Source: Pyrocephalus nanus
Lineage: Eukaryota > Chordata > Aves > Passeriformes > Tyrannidae
NCBI GenBank assembly: GCA_038380795.1
Contig: CM076270.1
Span: forward strand, 10,415,001 to 10,479,000
Direction of reading: 5' to 3'
Length of the DNA: 64,000 bases
Position 1 is the first letter of the stretch. Each line of letters starts with the position of its first letter. Position numbers and translations under genes: made by a program. The notes beneath the pieces are model-generated. The model had not been told where the DNA came from and did no database searches. It saw only the letters and a list, made by a program, of their open reading frames with translations. This document shows, piece after piece, positions 61,126 to 64,000 of this stretch.

Positions 61126-63488
61126 TAGTATGTGCCTTGGTCAACAAAAACAGACCTTATGGAGGGCTTTATAGGCTGTAGTCTGGTGTAAAGGTAGTGG
61201 AGTGATGACATTTCTGGGAGAGGGTCTGTGTAAAGGCTTGAGAGACATGGTTTAGGTAATACAGTGACACAGTGATTCCTACATCAAATTCCCCTTGTGA
61301 GGTGGGAAACACCATGCCCAGCTCTGCAGAACTGGTGCTGCTGGAGTGTGGCTGCCACCATAGCCACTGGGTACACCTCATGCTCTGCTTCACAGTGGTT
61401 GGGGAGGGATGCTGGGAGAAGAGAGTCTCTCTGGAGATGAGTCTGCATGTGAACACATCTTCCTTGAGGAGGAAAGTCCCTGCATGCTTCTTGCAGGGAA
61501 AAAAAATGGCTGAAAGAATTTAGCAGTGATAAATGTCATAAAAAATACTTATGCTGGAGTTTGTAAAGCCTGGAACATCTGTTCTCAACAGTGCTTTGAT
61601 CATGTTGTGAGGCTTTTAAAATGATACTTCCATGAATTAAGTGAGATCCTTATGGCTGCAGGATTCCTTTCAGTATCCTTTTTTTCATGGAGCAAAAAGG
61701 CAAATTTCACAGGGAACATTACATGACTTGAAACACATATTTTAATGGTTAGTATCAACCAAACAATGTTTTATTAGGTGCTAGAAAAATGTTCCAGTTC
61801 CATACCCCAGGAAGCAAAGCACTCTCATTTACTTTTAAGCTTATGGGAGCTGTACTTTGAAAAAAATAAATTCAAGAATTCAATGCGTGTATGTTACTGT
61901 ATTCAAAACCAAAGCAAACATGGTGAAGTGAGCTTAAACCTTTTAAAGTTGCTGTCAGAAAAGGGCCTTTTGGGGTTTTGTTTCCAGGCAGAGGTACAGA
62001 TGAACCAGGATCCATGTGTTTTCTGAGGGACCCACAGCAAAGGATGGTGAGACACTGATGATTTACTTCTCTCGATGCACTGCCTTGAATTGAGTAGCTT
62101 TCATCTACTTTTCTCCAAGGACTTGTGCTTTCCCCTTTCCTTGTTGTTTTAGCAGGCTTCTGCCTCTTGCCCTTCCAGCAGCTGAGTGTTTGTGGCTGAA
62201 ATGTTTTGATGCTGAATGTCTTTGGTGTTTTGGGTTCTTTGCAGTGTCACTCCTGGCAGGAGGATTTCTGCTCCTCTGCCTCCCAGCTACAAGTAGGGAA
62301 AGAGTATCTCTTGGGCTATTTGCGGAAACACCCTGTAGGACGTGAGGGGCAGCAGGAAGGAGGGAAAAACTGAAGAGCAGATGTGGAACAAGGGGGTCTC
62401 CTCCTGTGCTATGTTTGTGTGTTCAGATTTAAGAAATCCTTTTCTGCTGCTGCAGCCAGCAAGTCTGGTAGCTACAAGCAGCATGGTGGTGCAAGCCTCC
62501 TTGCTCCAATCTCTGGGATGGATGAATGGACTGTCTGTGACCCTCAGGCTCTACCCAGCGAGTAGGAGCCTGGGGCAATCCATTGATTCTTCATTTAAAG
62601 ACTCTCTAAGCTGTGAAAGGAGGAAAAGTTATGATCGTAAATAACAGAGGAGGAATATAGATAGGCTTCCTAGTAAGGTTCTGGATGTCAGGGGTTAATT
62701 TATGAAAACAGAATTGTTTAATTCCTGCACCCAACAGGTGAACAGGCAGCTTATTGCCGTGACATATCCATTTATAGCAGTTTTCCATCTCTAACACCTG
62801 CGACTCAGTTCTGTTACATGCTTATGCTATCTGTTAATTATTTACCAATGATTTACAAGTGCAGAGTGCAAATAAAATGCTTCTATGCAGAAGACTGCAT
62901 TGCACACGCAAGATTCCTGGGAATTAGGGCACTCTACAACTGTGTACAATCCCATAAACGTCCCTGGACTTCTGATGGAGGACTCCTTGTATGTGCCTGA
63001 GCAGGAGACAGCCCTTTGCCCACCAGAGCTGGCACACAGAGGAGATGTGGTGAGGGCTTACTACACATGGGGCTCTGGTGTGTGAGTGGATCTTTGTCCT
63101 TTGCTTCCCAGCAGATTGATTTTTGCCATTTTAAATTAATTTCTTACTCCTCTACAAAAGCTCATTCCTCTTCGTAAGTGATGGCAGCAGCAAACTGTTT
63201 AAAAAAAAAAAGAAACACAGCATGATATGCTTTTTTTAAAAGAATAAAATACTGTAAAAGTCAAGTAGCAGATCAAGTTCTGACTCAGCTCGTAACTTAT
63301 GATCCTATGCTATTTCTGTAACATTTTTAGCTTATGACCAAATTTTTCTAATATTAGGACATTGCCATAGAAAATGTGTCAGTCCTAGGCTGCCAGAACC
63401 TGTCACTGTACAGAATATATACACTTTTGAGCAAGTGTGCAGGATCAGGCCAGTAAGTTCTTTGTTGTGGTTTTAAATTGCTGAAGTT
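61126..63488. other. Noncoding stretch, no gene recognised
   Basis: No gene is recognised. A moderate acceptor, ttttgggttctttgcag, near 62244 is followed about 48 nt later by a weak donor (CTACAA|GTAGGG). An A11 run lies at 63201-63211. The rest is unique, AT-moderate sequence. Confidence 0.5.
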
Positions 63489-63536
63489 CCTTTTTTTTTT
63501 TCTTTTTTTTTTTTTTTTTTCTTTTTTTTTTTTTCC
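63489..63536. repeat. Long T-rich tract (T11-C-T18-C-T13)
   Basis: Three T-runs at 63491-63501, 63503-63520 and 63522-63534 are separated by single Cs. This is the longest homopolymer-like tract here. It may be the tail of a minus-strand retroposed element whose body is not recognisable, or simple slippage. Confidence 0.85.
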
Positions 63537-64000
63537 TGTTTGGTTTTGATTGTTTTTGTTGATTCACTTAGCAAACAGTGCTGTGCAGAAAAACAGAGCT
63601 GCTTTTTGTTTCTCACGCAGTCAGGCACTGGGCTCCCTTCCCCAACTGTGCCTCTTGCAACTGGAGTTGCTTTACTGGTAGATTTTCAGCTGGTGTAAAG
63701 TGGTGTAAGTCAGTTCAAGCTGTACCAACTGCATGGATTTTATGGAAGTTGAGAATCTGCTCATACAGCTCGTGGTTTTAGTACGGAAAGAGTTCTGGAG
63801 GTGGTTCTGCTCTTCTAGGCAGGCAAGAAAGTACATGCAAAGTTTATCTAAGCTCAGGGAAAGCATGTGTTAACAAATAAGCATCTGTGTTGCAGAGAAT
63901 GCGATTACTGAGGAAATCCCAAATTTTACGAGTAGGATTTTTTTATAGGTTCAAATCTGCTGTGGTTTCAGAGTACCTAAGGATGCTTAAAATAGTGAAA
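63537..64000. other. Noncoding window end
   Basis: Unique sequence with no recognisable feature. It contains a short repeated ctggtgtaaagtggtgtaag string near 63692-63709. Confidence 0.5.

Noticed and set aside
1..64000. Prokaryotic, phage, CRISPR or plasmid content
   Set aside because: Very low open-frame density, no Shine-Dalgarno-led gene runs, no repeat-spacer array, and clear vertebrate CR1 and MIR relics.
1..64000. Endogenous retrovirus or intact LINE open frames
   Set aside because: No paired LTRs, primer-binding site, or reverse-transcriptase or Gag-like motifs were noticed in any frame; only CR1 3' ends are seen.

Overview
This window reads as noncoding vertebrate nuclear DNA, most likely from a bird. 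Two degraded fragments match my recollection of the 3' end of CR1 LINEs, the dominant avian retroposon (36187-36356 and 61000-61125). Visible interspersed repeats are very sparse, CpG is depleted, and no open frame exceeds about 190 codons in 64 kb. There are no operons, CRISPR arrays, rRNAs or bacterial features. All family calls are from memory of consensus sequences; no search was run.

I recognise no known protein-coding gene. The + strand is enriched in T and G: I count 18 T-runs of 10 or more against 6 A-runs. Both CR1 copies and most MIR-like relics lie on the minus strand. Together these suggest, without proving, that the window is intronic sequence of a long gene transcribed on the + strand. 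The + strand also carries two AG|GTAAGA junctions behind T-rich tracts (12136/12137 and 58970/58971), which look like recursive splice sites of long vertebrate introns. Several short acceptor-donor pairs bracket possible exons. The best of these is 37518-37700 (183 nt, one open frame), followed by 17984-18066, 14300-14405, 42880-42995, 28066-28112 and 5061-5067. None matches a protein I know.

Layout: 1-5 kb is unique sequence with two possible ancient repeat relics; 5.0-5.1 kb holds a possible microexon; 6.2 kb a tRNA-like relic; 11.9-12.6 kb an AT-rich possibly conserved block with a recursive-splice-like junction; 14.3 kb a possible exon; 14.74-14.90 kb a CA/TATA block ending in a perfect POU-dimer (MORE) palindrome; 18.0 kb a possible exon; 24.4 kb an ancient LINE relic; 31.7-32.3 kb a GC/CpG-richer patch with a 185-codon open frame; 35.9-36.4 kb an AT-rich array beside a CR1 fragment; 37.5 kb the best exon candidate; 41.9 kb an old self-complementary repeat; 42.9 kb a possible exon; 46.4-47.5 kb and 53.5-54.2 kb possible conserved elements; 52.6 kb an A11-G13 tract followed by a sharp CpG cluster; 57.0-57.3 kb and 58.9-59.2 kb further AT-rich blocks; 61 kb the second CR1; 63.5 kb a long T-rich tract. 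The rest appears to be ordinary unique sequence.
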